Assembly: GCA_020091685.1 (NCBI GenBank)
Contig: CM034605.1
Location: 24,582,470-24,646,469, forward strand
Reading direction: 5' to 3'
DNA: 64,000 nucleotides
From: Lutjanus erythropterus
Taxonomy: Eukaryota > Chordata > Actinopteri > Lutjaniformes > Lutjanidae
The translations under genes and the position numbers were made by a program. Shown here piece after piece: positions 25,001 through 36,133 of this stretch (its first letter is position 1; the number at the start of each line of letters is the position of its first letter). The notes beneath the pieces were generated by a model. The model was not told where the DNA came from. It saw only the letters and a list, made by a program, of their open reading frames with translations, and did not search any database.

Positions 25001-28000
25001 TGATAAGAATACAAGGTTGCGCAGACTGCAGGTTCTTACATAAATATAAATGCCGATAACGGCAGCTTTATGTACGTCTTCGCACAATGGCTTATCTAGG
25101 TGTGTGACAGTTAAGGTCAGTAGTACCTGTTCCTGTTTTCAGCCCCAGAGAGTTACACAATGTGCCAGGTAGTTCTACCGTGTCTGGTGCCGGGCATCTG
25201 CTCATCAGCTGTAAACATCAGATGTTGCGCAACATGCTTTACCCCCAACCCCACCCCAGTCCTCACCATCCAGAGTATTTCTACAGCTGGGGCATCGTTT
25301 CATCTTCTGCCACAGAGCTACTTTTATCCCTCTGGCAAGAAGCCACACAGTTATTATTAAGGACTGCAGTTATTAGATCCGTATATATATATATATTTGA
25401 CTGCACTGTATGGCAGTTAAAGGGACTCATATTTGTCACAACATAATAGACATAACATACGTTTTCAAATATATTTACATTTCTGTTCCTTGTATTTAAA
25501 GGACTAACGTGTAGGATTTAGTTGGTGAGGTTGTAGATTGTAACCCCTTGCCTCACACTCCCCTTCCACCTATTGTGACTACGAAACTTGCAAAAAAAAA
25601 AAAAAAAAAAAGCAAAACACCCACTCTAGAGCCAGTGTTTGGTTTGTCTGTTCTGGGCTACTGTAGAAACATGGCGGCCTCCATGAAAGAGGACCCGCTC
25701 CCTCTGTAGATACAAAGGTCCGCTTCTAAGGCAACAAAAAAACAGTTCTTATTTTCAGGTGATTATACACAAATGGAAATGTACTTAAGAATAACATATT
25801 CAATTTCTGCCATATTATGCCCATAGATCCATTTAAATCTCATTCACTGGACCTTTAAAGGAGAAGTGTGTGATTTCCAGTGGCATCTAGCGTTCAAACC
25901 TTAGATTGCATCTAAGAGGATTTACCCCGACACCGCCCCTCTCTCACCAAGAGTACGGTGGCCGTCAGCGGACAGAATGGCGAGCGAAAGCTATCTCACA
26001 ACAAACTACAATTATGTGTGTAGGATGAATTACCTGTCCAGCAGAAAACAGGCAACCTCGGCGTCACTGTGAAAACGTTTGTCCTCCATCAGCGATTTCC
26101 ATCGTGTAAACGCTATGCTGATGTTGATTTGTGTTTTTGCCGTTTCCTGTCATGCTTGTGTTTACTTTCTTCGCGTCTCCGCTTCTTGGATGACGGGGAT
26201 TCACTGTCCGCTGCTTTTTGTTCTGGTACAGTGTATGTATGATCCTCCATTTGTCAAAACTGTGCCAGTCAAGGTTCACAACGCCAAATGAGCTGCCAGC
26301 AATCACCCGTGTCTATCCTCCCCGTCTTCTTCCGTGTTTACGCTGCAGCGTCTACGTAAGGTCGCCATGGGCTTCCCAAGACTCACTGTGCCGTGTGGCC
26401 GCTCTGCGCTGCCGTAGACGGCGCAGGATGATGATCTCCATAAGTCGACCCGACCGTATGTAACTATAAATGGCTATTTCTAAAGTAACGGGAACATATA
26501 GATTATGAGTTTACGTTGATTGATAATAATAAATAACATACTTATATACAATGTATCTCATTTATGTACATAAATTCCTGTAATTATTACACACTGGTCC
26601 TTTAAAATTGGTCCAGAATATAGTGAACAGAACACAGATTGAAAATGTGTTTCCAGTGTTCAAAATCCAAAATGCATTTTTTCCATCAATCCTGGTATAA
26701 TTCTTCAGTTACTGAAAGATACTGAAGAACTATCCAGACACTAAGATCTCTGCTAAATATATGTTTAAGCACTGGAGACCTAGAATTATGATCAATATTA
26801 TTATTATTTTTATTATAATCTTAGATGGAAAACCAGAAACAGTTTCTTTCCTATGATTTTTAAAGCTTCTTTTATCGTAGGAAATTACATCTTGTTGAGA
26901 ACCAGGAATGTTCATGATTAATCATTATTAACTGAATAACTGCTGTTAAGAATTTAGCCGATTTTTAACTTATTAGACTATAACGTGAGTTTTGTGTACC
27001 TTCTGGAGCTCAGAGGTTTTCTCAGTGTGGTTTGGTCTCTCATGTTAGTCTAGGGATGACAGTAATTGTGCTCGTCCGACATTATTTTGTTATTATATTA
27101 TTTTCGTCAATACAGATTTGTAACATCACGATAGCCGGCAGTTAAAGGGTTTAATTTTTTTTAAATCAAAGATCAAACATCCTTAGTCTGCTGAAGCTGA
27201 AGTCAATGACCTGTGTGGAGTCGTCTTCCTGGTGGCCTGATGTCAATTTGAAAGCAGTGAAAAAAGATACAGCTGCCATGTCACCAGCTGAGCCCAGGGC
27301 ATGAAACTAAACCCTAACAGAACTAAACACCATGTCATCTTGAATTCTCGACACTGTCAGGGCTACTGTCAGTTTGTACAAACTGTCTCAACAAAAAAAA
27401 AAGATCATACAAATAATCAAACCAGTTATCTTTGGGATTTATCAGCAGTAATCAGTACACTGATAGTAGCAGCTATAATCTTGTATTTTACAGTAAAAAG
27501 AAGCAGAACTTGCAGCGTCATTACTGTAACGGACTTTTTGAATTTTCCTGCAATAGATGCTCAAGATTGCACCAAAGACAAGGCTATTCCTGTCCTGTCT
27601 ACGAATGGTAATGGACCACATTGGTTCCCCCTTAGATCAGCAGAGTAACACTACACTGCCATCAAGTCTCACGTTGCCAGATGGACCCCCAATATGGTAG
27701 ATCACATCGCTTGTTTACTTCACAGTCTGCACCCTAAACTAAGTGGAAATTTTTCAGTCTTTACCTCTGCAGCCACCTACCACAGGGTGAACTGCAGTGA
27801 CTGAAACCGGAGCTGGCGTGGGAAACAGGCCAAGTGGAAAGTGCTCCGTCACTAATCCTCCACTGGCATTCAATGATTCAGTCTCCTGAGACTGCAAGGT
27901 AGACAGATGCACGTTAAGTCATGCTGTTTAAGCCACAGATTATGTAAGCTTCTGAACTGAAACGGGGACCCGCAGTCTCCAGAGCACAACGTGGCATTAG

Positions 28001-31000
28001 AGACTGTCAAGAACCAACAGATTGCAGGTTTCTTCCATTCAGTAACCAGCGTGTGTCTGTGTAAAACTCTAAGGCCTTTCTCAGTGAAATACTGTACACC
28101 ACACCAAAAGAATGACAACATGCAAACCCAGCCCGAGGTACAAGCAAACTAAGCAACTGCTTATGGCCCCCAAAAGAGTAATATTATGTGAACTGGCTGG
28201 CTAGCTAATACTATTGGTATAATAAATTCCAATTGGTGTCACATTCATGCACACTGTGCACAGACTTTGAAAAGTAAATTGCAAAGTCTTGTGAGTTTGC
28301 TCCTTTTTAACGATCAGAAACCATAGAGGGGTAAAAACATGACAGGCTTACATTACTATGATATGAACAACACAGCTACAACTAATTAAATTGTTCAGTG
28401 GGGGGTGGGGGGGGCACAACCCCGGCAGCATGCCTTAAAAGTGGAGCTGCATGATAAGGTTTTTTTTTTTTTTTTTTAAAGTCCACATTAGACTGATTCA
28501 CTATTAGTGGGAATGATCATTTTTGCACCACAATTTTCTTTTTCACTGAAAAATGATTAAAATCATGATGGTGGGACATTTGTTGGGGTCTGTACCAAAC
28601 AAACATGTTTTCTTACATCGAGAGCAAAGTTTTTAGGCCAGAGCATCTCTGTAGCTCTACAGTACGTCACCATAATGCTGTGTAGTCAAACATGTTTTCT
28701 TTATCAGAAAATTGCAGCCACTGCCATTTGGATATTGCACTTGGCCATATTGCGATTTTGATAAAATTAAAATTAATCATGTGGGGGGGCCCACAGCCCT
28801 GGCAGCATGCCTTAAAATTGGAGCCGCATGATAAGTTTTGTTTTTTTGTTTTTTAAGTCCACATTACACTGATTCACTATTAGTGGAAATGATCATTTTT
28901 GCACCACAATTTTCTTTTTCATTGAAAAACGATTAAAATCATGATGGTGGGACATTTGTTGGGGTCTGTACCAAACAAACATGTTTTTTTTATATCTGGA
29001 GAGCAAAGTTTGTAGGCCAGAGCATCTCTGCAGCTCTACAGAACGTCACCATAATGCTGTGTAGTCAAACATGTTTTCTTTATCAGAAAATTGCAGCCTC
29101 TGCCATTTGGATGTTGCACTTGGCCATATTGTGATTTTGATAATATTAAAATTAATCATGCGGCTCTACTTAAAAGCATTAAGTGCTTGAACTGATGGCA
29201 GCTTGTTGCTGTTGTTTTCCTCAGACTACTCTGTCCATGACTTTGGCGACCTCAACTTCCACCACCTTGAGAAGGACGAACCCTACATGGACGTTAAGTC
29301 TCCTCGCAATGTGGGTGCAGCAAATAAGATGCTGTCCGGCGCAGTGAGCAGAGCTGTCGGTGCTGGGCACACCCTCGTCATGCTGGGAGGTGATCACAGG
29401 TAATAATTATTGCACGCCTTTTTTGAATTCTCATTTCTGATTGGGCGATTGCAGCATTCTGTTGTCAGTTATGAACGGCAGGCTGCTGCTATGAAAACAG
29501 ACCATTGCTATGGACGCAGTTCTGATCACAGACTCTGGAGGACTGGGTTGCACAAACAAGGATTCATTTTTAAACATGATTAAATCATGGTTTAACTTTA
29601 AATTATGTTGCAACAAACTGAACTTAACCCTGTAAACCTGAGTTTAGTTTTTACTCTAAACCTAGATTTAAATTTAATTGTGTTGCACCAAAACTTTAAA
29701 CTCCAGTTTAAAATGTGAGCCAGTATTAACTTTAAACTTAGATTCATGGAGGTTTCACTTTTAAAATGGCTGCTTTTTTTTACTCCAATTGATACATAAT
29801 TCAGCCAACTAGTTTTTCTCAAAGGAGGCGAAATTAGAGCTTCTCCACTGAGCCATCATGAGGAGCCAAACTAGGCTAACTTTTTTGTTTTATTTTGTTT
29901 TGTTTTACTTTTTAGTTAGCTGGAAAACAATGCAAAATTAGGTATACAGTATTCAGGTGCCCAAAGGTTACTCTATATCATCCAACCATATGTGTAAATG
30001 CCTTGACATCAGTTACGCTCAGCCTGAATTTGATATTTATATGACTGTCCTTCTCCTTTCACAGCCTTGCTATTGGATCAGTGAGAGGCCATTCCCTGCA
30101 GTGTCCTGACCTGTGTCTCATCTGGGTTGATGCTCACGCAGACATAAATACGCCCATGACTTCTCCATCAGGAAACCTCCACGGCCAGCCTGTAGCATTC
30201 ATGCTCAAAGAGCTGCAAGACAAGGTGAGGAGAAATATTAGCCTTCGCTAAAACAAAATGTAGCGGGCTCTCTTGCATTTCAGACACATTTTTAGCTGTA
30301 GACAAGAGTCCACAGAACTTAGTAGTTTGTTTTAAAATGATACTCTGCATACTGCATAAAGAAAAACAGTTCCAGACACGAAAAGTCACAAGACTGTCTG
30401 GTTTTGCTGCAAACCAAATTTCAGGTAGGACTATCAAAACTGAACTGAAATGAGGTCCTGGATGAGCACTTACATCTTTTCTTGGTATTGTATTGTTTTA
30501 AACATGCGGTATTATAAAAGATTTCAGATATTGATACTTTTGACAACATTATAATCTTTGTAGGCATCTTATGTGTTTTTAAAACCAAGAGCCCACTCAC
30601 TGATCAAACTAATCCAAACAAATCAGACGACCAAGCTTAACAGGTTCAAACAGTTGACTTAAAAACCCTATCTCAAAATGGTGAATGAAGAGACACTCCT
30701 TGTCCTGTTGTGTCTAAAAGTGGTAAGGTGTGTTCAGACACCTAGCGAAAGAAAATCTGGAGCACCCGGTTAGGCAAACTGAACAAACATCCACCATAAC
30801 AACAGGAAGCCGGAAACTGTAATGTTGGTAGTTGTCTTCCAAAAAAATTTTAAACAAGGACATGCAGCACTGGTACACTTGTTTTCTTAAAACAAGAAAA
30901 TAAAGCGTAAGCGAGTTTGTCATCTTCGTCATGAGCTGGAAACTGAAGGCAGATCTGGTTTTATAATCACCAGAGCAGTGCTACAGGCTGCTGGAAAAAG

Positions 31001-32672
31001 TTACACCACTTAAAAGACATCAAAATCTATAATTAAAGGGACCACTGTCCCTGTAATTAGTATTACAAGGACTACTCTACAGGAACGTTTGGTCACCAGG
31101 GTAACCCTGGTTCTCTGAAAACCGAGCGAGGTATCACGTCATTACATGGACAGTAGTGGAGACGACTGTCGGGGTAATTGGTCGGCCATGGATCTGTCAC
31201 GCCATGTGTAATTTCAGTGGACTGAAACTGAACTCTCAGCAACATTTAATCAACACTCTCCAAATCCTGTACATTTTGTACAATGCCACGTGCTAACATG
31301 TAACATGCTAACAGTAACCTTGGTGTAAACTGTCAGATATCACCCAATGGTGGACGTTTTTTCCGTCCGTACATTCGCACATATAAGGTTCCATATTACA
31401 TTATCTCCATCTGTCCACCACAGATGCCAGATATCCCAGGGTTCTCCTGGATGAAGCCGTTCCTCCAGTCGAGGGACCTGGTGTACATCGGACTGCGGGA
31501 TGTTGACCCCGGAGAGCAGTAAGTATCACTTGTAAAACTTTTAGCATTAATTTTCCAACATGTGAGCACTGTAAAAATAGTCTCTGATGATTTATGTTGT
31601 TTATTACAGCCACATCCTGAAGAGCCTGGGTATCCAGTACTTCACCATGAGAGATATTGACAGACTAGGCATCCAGAGGGTCATGGAAGTCACATTTGAC
31701 CATCTTCTGGCAAGGTATCTTATCAGATTATGATATTTACTCACTGTTTAACATTTTAACATGACTGTATGATCATTTTTCAGGTTTAACATACTTCACC
31801 GAAATGATGTGGGGCCTTAAATTTAACTTTCTCACCTTCTTGAACAGAAAACAGCGACCGATCCACTTGAGCTTTGACATCGATGCGTTCGACCCGTCTC
31901 TGGCTCCGTCCACAGGCACACCGGTCAACGGAGGTTTGACCTACAGGGAGGGAATCTACATCACAGAGGAAATCCACAACACAGGTACAGATTTCTACAA
32001 ATAAGATCCATAGTCAGTGTATTACCCGCAGCACATGGTGATCGGCACAACCCCAGTTTAGAGGAGCAGAAGGAGTACTGGTGTAGGACAAAAAATAACA
32101 CAAAAATTGACCCATTGAGGCAGCAATAGAGCAGCAACTCCTGTGTTCTGCAATTTAGAATGACTGTTTTGGAAAGAGCAGAGGTTGGCCTATAATTTGG
32201 CTCTTTCCCATTGGCAAGGACTGTCTGATGTCAAGTTAAAGTGGTGAAAATATTCTAAATATAGCGTACACTTACACAGTTGGGCCTTTTTTAGGTATCT
32301 AAAATCAGTTTTGCTGCAGACGCTGTCCACAGCAGCACATTGCTTAGCTTCGTACACCAGTATCCCTGCTGCATCTCCAAACTGGAGACCATCTACTGTA
32401 GGTAATGCACTGACTATGGATAAGTACCTCTGAATTACTGTCGGGTGTTTGTGTCTAACTTGCGAATGTGTTGGCGTGCAGGTCTGCTGTCAGCCATGGA
32501 TCTGGTAGAAGTAAACCCCATGCTAGGGGCCAACAGTGAAGCCGTGGAGGCCACCGCCTCCTTAGCGGTCGACGTCATTGCATCATCTCTGGGACAAACG
32601 AGAGAAGGCGCGCACGCATCCATCGACGAGATTCGTACTGTGAAGGACGACACAGAGCAGCTCCGCCTCTGA
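22001..32672 (+). CDS. arg2: Arginase-2, mitochondrial
   Basis: Manganese enzyme that hydrolyses L-arginine to ornithine and urea in mitochondria. Eight exons: 22001-22114, 22250-22322, 29225-29399, 30065-30224, 31424-31518, 31610-31714, 31848-31984, 32482-32672. They join in frame to 349 residues (human ARG2 354). The N-terminus ([14 protein letters not shown]...) is Arg-rich without acids, as in a mitochondrial presequence. Metal ligands are all present and fall at the human ARG2 positions: H120 in GGDHS, D143/H145/D147 in DAHAD, and D251/D253 in SFDIDAFDP. The substrate loop [15 protein letters not shown] is intact. The C-terminal tail (ending DTEQLRL) differs from mammals, as expected for this variable segment. 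Intron 2 is 6.9 kb and full of repeats. The gene is transcribed towards vti1b. Confidence 0.97.
23330..23760 (+). mobile_element. Tc1/mariner-like transposon remnant in arg2 intron 2
   Basis: The segment contains 'aatgttcaaacagataaact' and 'tcgatgcctgcaatatgttc', then, after an A-rich interruption, a stretch (about 23660-23755) that reads like the fish mariner-type DDE region encoding a PxHS..LQQxGF-like motif. It is interrupted and has no long frame. Terminal repeats are not defined. Recognised by resemblance from memory only. Confidence 0.4.
24541..24565. repeat. (TTTA)n microsatellite
   Basis: About six tetranucleotide units in arg2 intron 2. Confidence 0.9.
25500..25854. mobile_element. 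TTAA-flanked MITE 1 in arg2 intron 2
   Basis: A 355-bp element flanked by TTAA at 25496-25499 and 25855-25858. The left terminus reads 'aggactaacgtgtaggattt'; the right terminus, inverted, reads 'aggtccagtgaatgagat'. The interior carries an A19 run and 'gagccagtgtttggtttgtc', followed by 'gtagaaacatggcggcctcc', typical of a repeat abundant in fish introns. TTAA duplication suggests mobilisation by a piggyBac- or Kolobok-type transposase; no coding capacity. Confidence 0.7.
25859..26601. mobile_element. TTAA-flanked MITE 2, abutting MITE 1
   Basis: A 743-bp element that shares the TTAA at 25855-25858 with MITE 1 and ends at TTAA 26602-26605. Termini are 'aggagaagtgtgtgatttcc' and, inverted, 'aggaccagtgtgtaataatt', related to those of MITE 1. 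The interior is CpG-rich (26280-26450). The small open frames inside are not genes. Confidence 0.65.
28404..29160. repeat. Tandem duplication, two units of about 378 bp
   Basis: Unit 1 (about 28404-28781) and unit 2 (about 28782-29160) align throughout. Shared anchors are 'ggcagcatgccttaaaa' (28424 and 28801), 'ttgttggggtctgtaccaaa', 'tgtagtcaaacatgttttct' and the end 'aaaattaatcatg'. Differences are scattered substitutions plus length changes in a T-run, so the duplication is not recent. The second unit ends about 65 bp before arg2 exon 3. A diverged relative of part of the unit is at about 38390-38530 in vti1b intron 2. Confidence 0.85.
29420..29760. repeat. Interspersed repeat in arg2 intron 3
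   Basis: It contains 'cagaccattgctatggacgc' and 'agactctggagga', followed by alternating 'tttaaact' / 'agtttaa' blocks. The first part recurs at 58170-58300 ('cagaccgttgctatggatac', 'agactctggagga') in zfyve26. Non-coding dispersed family. Confidence 0.6.
32006..32430. repeat. Palindromic dispersed element, copy 1 (arg2 intron 7)
   Basis: Both ends carry the same block in opposite orientation: 'ccatagtcagtgtattaccc' at the left and 'gtaatgcactgactatggat' at the right. In between lies the family core with 'tgtccacagcagcacattgc' and 'tctaaatatagcgtacactt'. Further copies: 33790-34790, 44919-45750, 51480-52050, 63330-63945. Confidence 0.75.
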
Positions 32673-33194
32673 GAGCGTGAAGCAAAGCTATGAACTGTTA
32701 TCAGCATCGTCCCTGAGCATTCCACAAAGACTCAATCTAATAAGTTTCTTATAAGTTTTTGAAGTCTTTGCTGTTTAGTGTCATCTTTAACGACAAAAAC
32801 CAAACTGTAAAAGCTTTTACAGATTTGAGGAGAAAAGTTCGAATTAATATTGCTGAGATAAAAGCCTGTGACATAATTTAGAAACCACTACAGTTGTCGA
32901 TGGGAATAATGTTCACTGAAACAGCGATACTAAGTTATTTTGCTCCTGTATGTAATAGGTTACATGTTAAGTGAGGACACAGCTGCCACATATTTATTGT
33001 GTGTGGTTTACAAGAGAATGAACCTGCCTCCAAGGTATGAGAAACCAAGTTTGACTTAGTTTGAAGTCCATGGTCTAATGTGGACTAACTGTTTTGTGGC
33101 TGTGCCAGTTACTAAGAGTTAGTAAAGATGTGTTTGCACTTTTGGACCAGCTGTGGTTACTATATTTTCTTTAGAGTTTACTTTTGTATTTTCA

Positions 33195-33200
33195 CGATTA
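33195..33200 (+). terminator. arg2: Candidate arg2 polyadenylation signal (ATTAAA)
   Basis: ATTAAA about 525 nt past the arg2 stop, followed within 25 nt by the GT-rich 'ctgtgtgtataaat'. No canonical AATAAA occurs on this strand in the first 2.5 kb after the stop, so this is the best local candidate. A longer 3' UTR is possible. Confidence 0.4.
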
Positions 33201-35323
33201 AATCATGTATTAGAATTACTGTGTGTATAAATATTTACTGACAGCATCAGTATTAATTGGTCTGAAAATTAACATCCAGCTTTTATTTAAATGCTAGCAA
33301 CATTTCTTTAGCCATTTCTTTAACTGTTCTAACAGTCTGAGAACCAGACAAATCTGTTGAGCTCATGTCTTTGTTTGCTTTGGCAGACACATCATTTTTG
33401 AAATAGTCTGGGGTTGCCAGACCACTAATCTGATGCTTGGTCTGTTTGACTTGATGTGGCTACTAAATGACTACTGTCATTGTAACGAAGAGTTTATATT
33501 TTGGTCTTCCATAAATGTGATTACATTTTTTGTTCACGTGTACAAGTGTCTTATTGCCTCCTTTGTTTGTGTCATTTTATCCTAAAGATAAATAACTAAA
33601 CTGTGTCAATTTTCAGATGAGAAATCAACTATTTTAACAGGAAGTCAGGACCTACAGCCAAACTAGTGGCTCTGGGTGGCAGTACTGTTTACAGTGTAAA
33701 CAACCATGTTGATTCAATGTGTTAGCATGCCAACATTAGCTTATTAACACAAAGTAAACTGAATCTGGGGGGATTGTCAATATAGTTCAGGTTTTTTTTA
33801 AGTAAGGCACCAGTGTAGGAAGCTAAGCAATGTACTTTAAGTATACGCTTCATTTATAATATTTTCACTGCTTTACCCTGCTGTCAGACAGGGTTTTCCA
33901 ATGGGAAATTGCCATTGTATAAGCCAAATATCGCTCTCTCCAAAAAGGGGGGTCATTTATTTTCACTGTAACTCCATCCATAAGTAACACAATGACAGAA
34001 ATTAATCCTATTTGGCCATGGGTTTCATATAACAGTGTTTCCATTGTATTCATTTAGCAGTGGCTCACCACCGCAGCAAGGCAAGTGCCTCTGCTGCATT
34101 AACACTGTCAGTTAGCCTTAATGTTGTCTATAACTATGACTATGTTGTCTATGCTTCAGAACTAATGGTTATATAAAAATTTAAAAGATTTTTAATTATT
34201 TAATATTATAAACTTCACCTTTAACTAAACCTAAACAGCAACAGATATGAGACAGAACTAAAATTATTTAAAATTACAGAGGAAACGCTGTAAGCTCTTT
34301 GTACTAATACGTCTACAAGCAAACGTCTTACCAGATGGGGGTCAGTCGACTGCATTTGTATCACTTAAGGGGTCCTTGACGGAAAAACATATAAGAACCC
34401 CTGCTTTAAAACACAATAACACAAACAAACTAAACAATAGAGAGAGCGGTAGATCAGCAACTCCTGTGTTAAGCAAGGTATCGTGACTGTTTTGGTCAAA
34501 GGAGTCTGGTGGCTTTGGACTGTTGTTTGCCATCGTAAAAGACTGACGGCAAAGCACAAAAATATTCTTAATATAGCATGCACTTAAACTGATATGGATT
34601 TTTTTTTTAGGTGGCTGAAATATATTTTGCTGCTGACTCTGTCCACAGAACTACATTGCTTAGCTTCCGACACCGGTCCTCCTGCTGTTCGTCCAAACTG
34701 CCGTCTACTGTAGGTAATACACTGACTGTGAATAATAAACCCCACTACAAAAAATCTGAGCTTGAATCAGATTATCTGTACCAAACTTCATGGCCATTCA
34801 TGCAACAACTGTTGAGGCGTTTCACTAAAAATCAGCCTAGACCAAAAAACACAACACTGCTGTCCATCCTGTGCTGGTATGGCAGAAAAATTACACACAT
34901 ACTCGAAAGAAATCTTTGGATTTTTACAAGTTATTATCAGTATTAGTGGCATTACGTTAACGATTAGTCGCATGTATAAAATACTACACAATTTACATGT
35001 GGTTATACACCTTTAGTAGTGACCCTTTTACCAACCAGCTGCTCACCAAACATGTTTTTGTGCTTGGCTGGCATCACACCAGGAGGGCATGATATCTAAG
35101 CGGAAAGAAAAACATCGTGGCAGATGCTGCACTTCAAAAACACAGAGCTAAAAACAACCTTATCACCTATTATTTGAGAATTAATTCCGTAATAACAGAT
35201 GCTGTTTGCACAGCACTAACCTGGCCTGCAGACATCAGCTCACCAGCGGATCTTTTTTTTTAAAACTCTGGGCTGCCGTCCTAGAAAATATCAGATACGA
35301 GCCAAACTTGGTTAAAGATTATC
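33201..35323. other. Convergent spacer between arg2 and vti1b
   Basis: No coding exon seen on either strand. It contains repeat material (33650-33760 fragment; palindromic element 33790-34790) and AT-rich DNA. Any longer arg2 3' UTR would lie in its first part. Confidence 0.55.
33790..34790. repeat. Palindromic dispersed element, copy 2 (arg2-vti1b spacer)
   Basis: The left half reads inverted ('gtgtaggaagctaagcaatg', 'ctgctgtcagacaggg'); the right half reads forward ('tctgtccacagaactacatt', 'gtaggtaatacactgactgt'). Unrelated sequence lies between (about 34080-34330). The 111-codon open frame at 34611-34946 lies in this repeat and is not a gene. Confidence 0.65.
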
Positions 35324-35329
35324 TTTAAT
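35324..35329 (-). terminator. vti1b: Candidate vti1b polyadenylation signal (ATTAAA)
   Basis: ATTAAA on the minus strand about 805 nt past the vti1b stop codon. No AATAAA occurs on that strand between the stop and this point as far as I could read. It implies an 800-nt 3' UTR and is tentative. Confidence 0.35.
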
Positions 35330-36133
35330 GATGTGCAGACTGTCAAATTAAGAAGATTGAAGCCTGTTTCAAAGTGATTATTGTATTATACAGTGATTAG
35401 ACAACATTATTAACTGTTAAGAACATTGCATGTGTAAGAGTGTCCCCTTAATTTTTAACATTCACACCCCTCACTGACAAATTTGGCCTCAGGTTTCAGT
35501 ACTCTAGTAAAACAACCATTGGGATACTGGGCATGACGACACAACAGAAAACTGGTGTCATTTCATCCGATACTGTTGTTTAGTATGAGAAAATAAATCA
35601 CAGAATACAACTGTTTTGAAAAATAACAATAAAATATCCCAATCTGAGAATTTATGAACCTCTCAGAACGGCTGTGCCAACATCTACCACTAATACTTCT
35701 GTTACCGGAGAATCTGCACATGTGGGAGTAGGCAGATTATACTCGTGCTCGTTTAAATTCTTAAAGAAAATCATCTCTGGGGTCTGTAGCAGCCAGCACA
35801 CAAGTCCAGAAAGTCATCCCGCAGGGCGTCATTGGCATTAACAGTCTGATAATACAGTGCAAATCTCAGTTCACAGTCCATCCATGGAGCTTTAGTAGAT
35901 TTCGTCCATTAAAAGGTTCCCTCGTCAAATGAACGTCATTGGACAGAATCCCCTCTCGGTCAAGGTTCGCTTTGAGACTGAGTCATCTCATTGTGCTTAT
36001 TTGCACTTGCAGAAACAGTTGGCTGATACAGCAGAAGAACATTATTGCTACCGGACAGTCAGTGGAGACAGATGTAGAGAGTCTGAGCTCGCCCTGGATC
36101 CAGAGCGGGGACTGTTCTCAGAGGGTGTCAGTT

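Larger units (their letters stand above)
22323..29224 (+). other. arg2 intron 2
   Basis: A 6.9 kb intron between the codons for SGL-G and D-YSVHD. Besides the repeats listed separately it contains a GC-richer patch at 22800-23180 with a long open frame that has no ATG near its start and no recognised family, and unclassified sequence at 26600-28390. No exon or RNA gene was recognised. Confidence 0.7.

Noticed and set aside
26218-26463. 81-codon frame with CpG-rich 3' part as an exon or promoter
   Set aside because: It lies inside the TTAA-flanked MITE 2 and is explained by that element.
27301-27648. 115-codon plus-strand open frame in arg2 intron 2
   Set aside because: No domain, no splice context and no known similarity; the length is within chance for AT-balanced intron sequence.
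34611-34946. 111-codon plus-strand frame
   Set aside because: It lies in a copy of the palindromic dispersed element; related frames appear at other copies by homology of the repeat.
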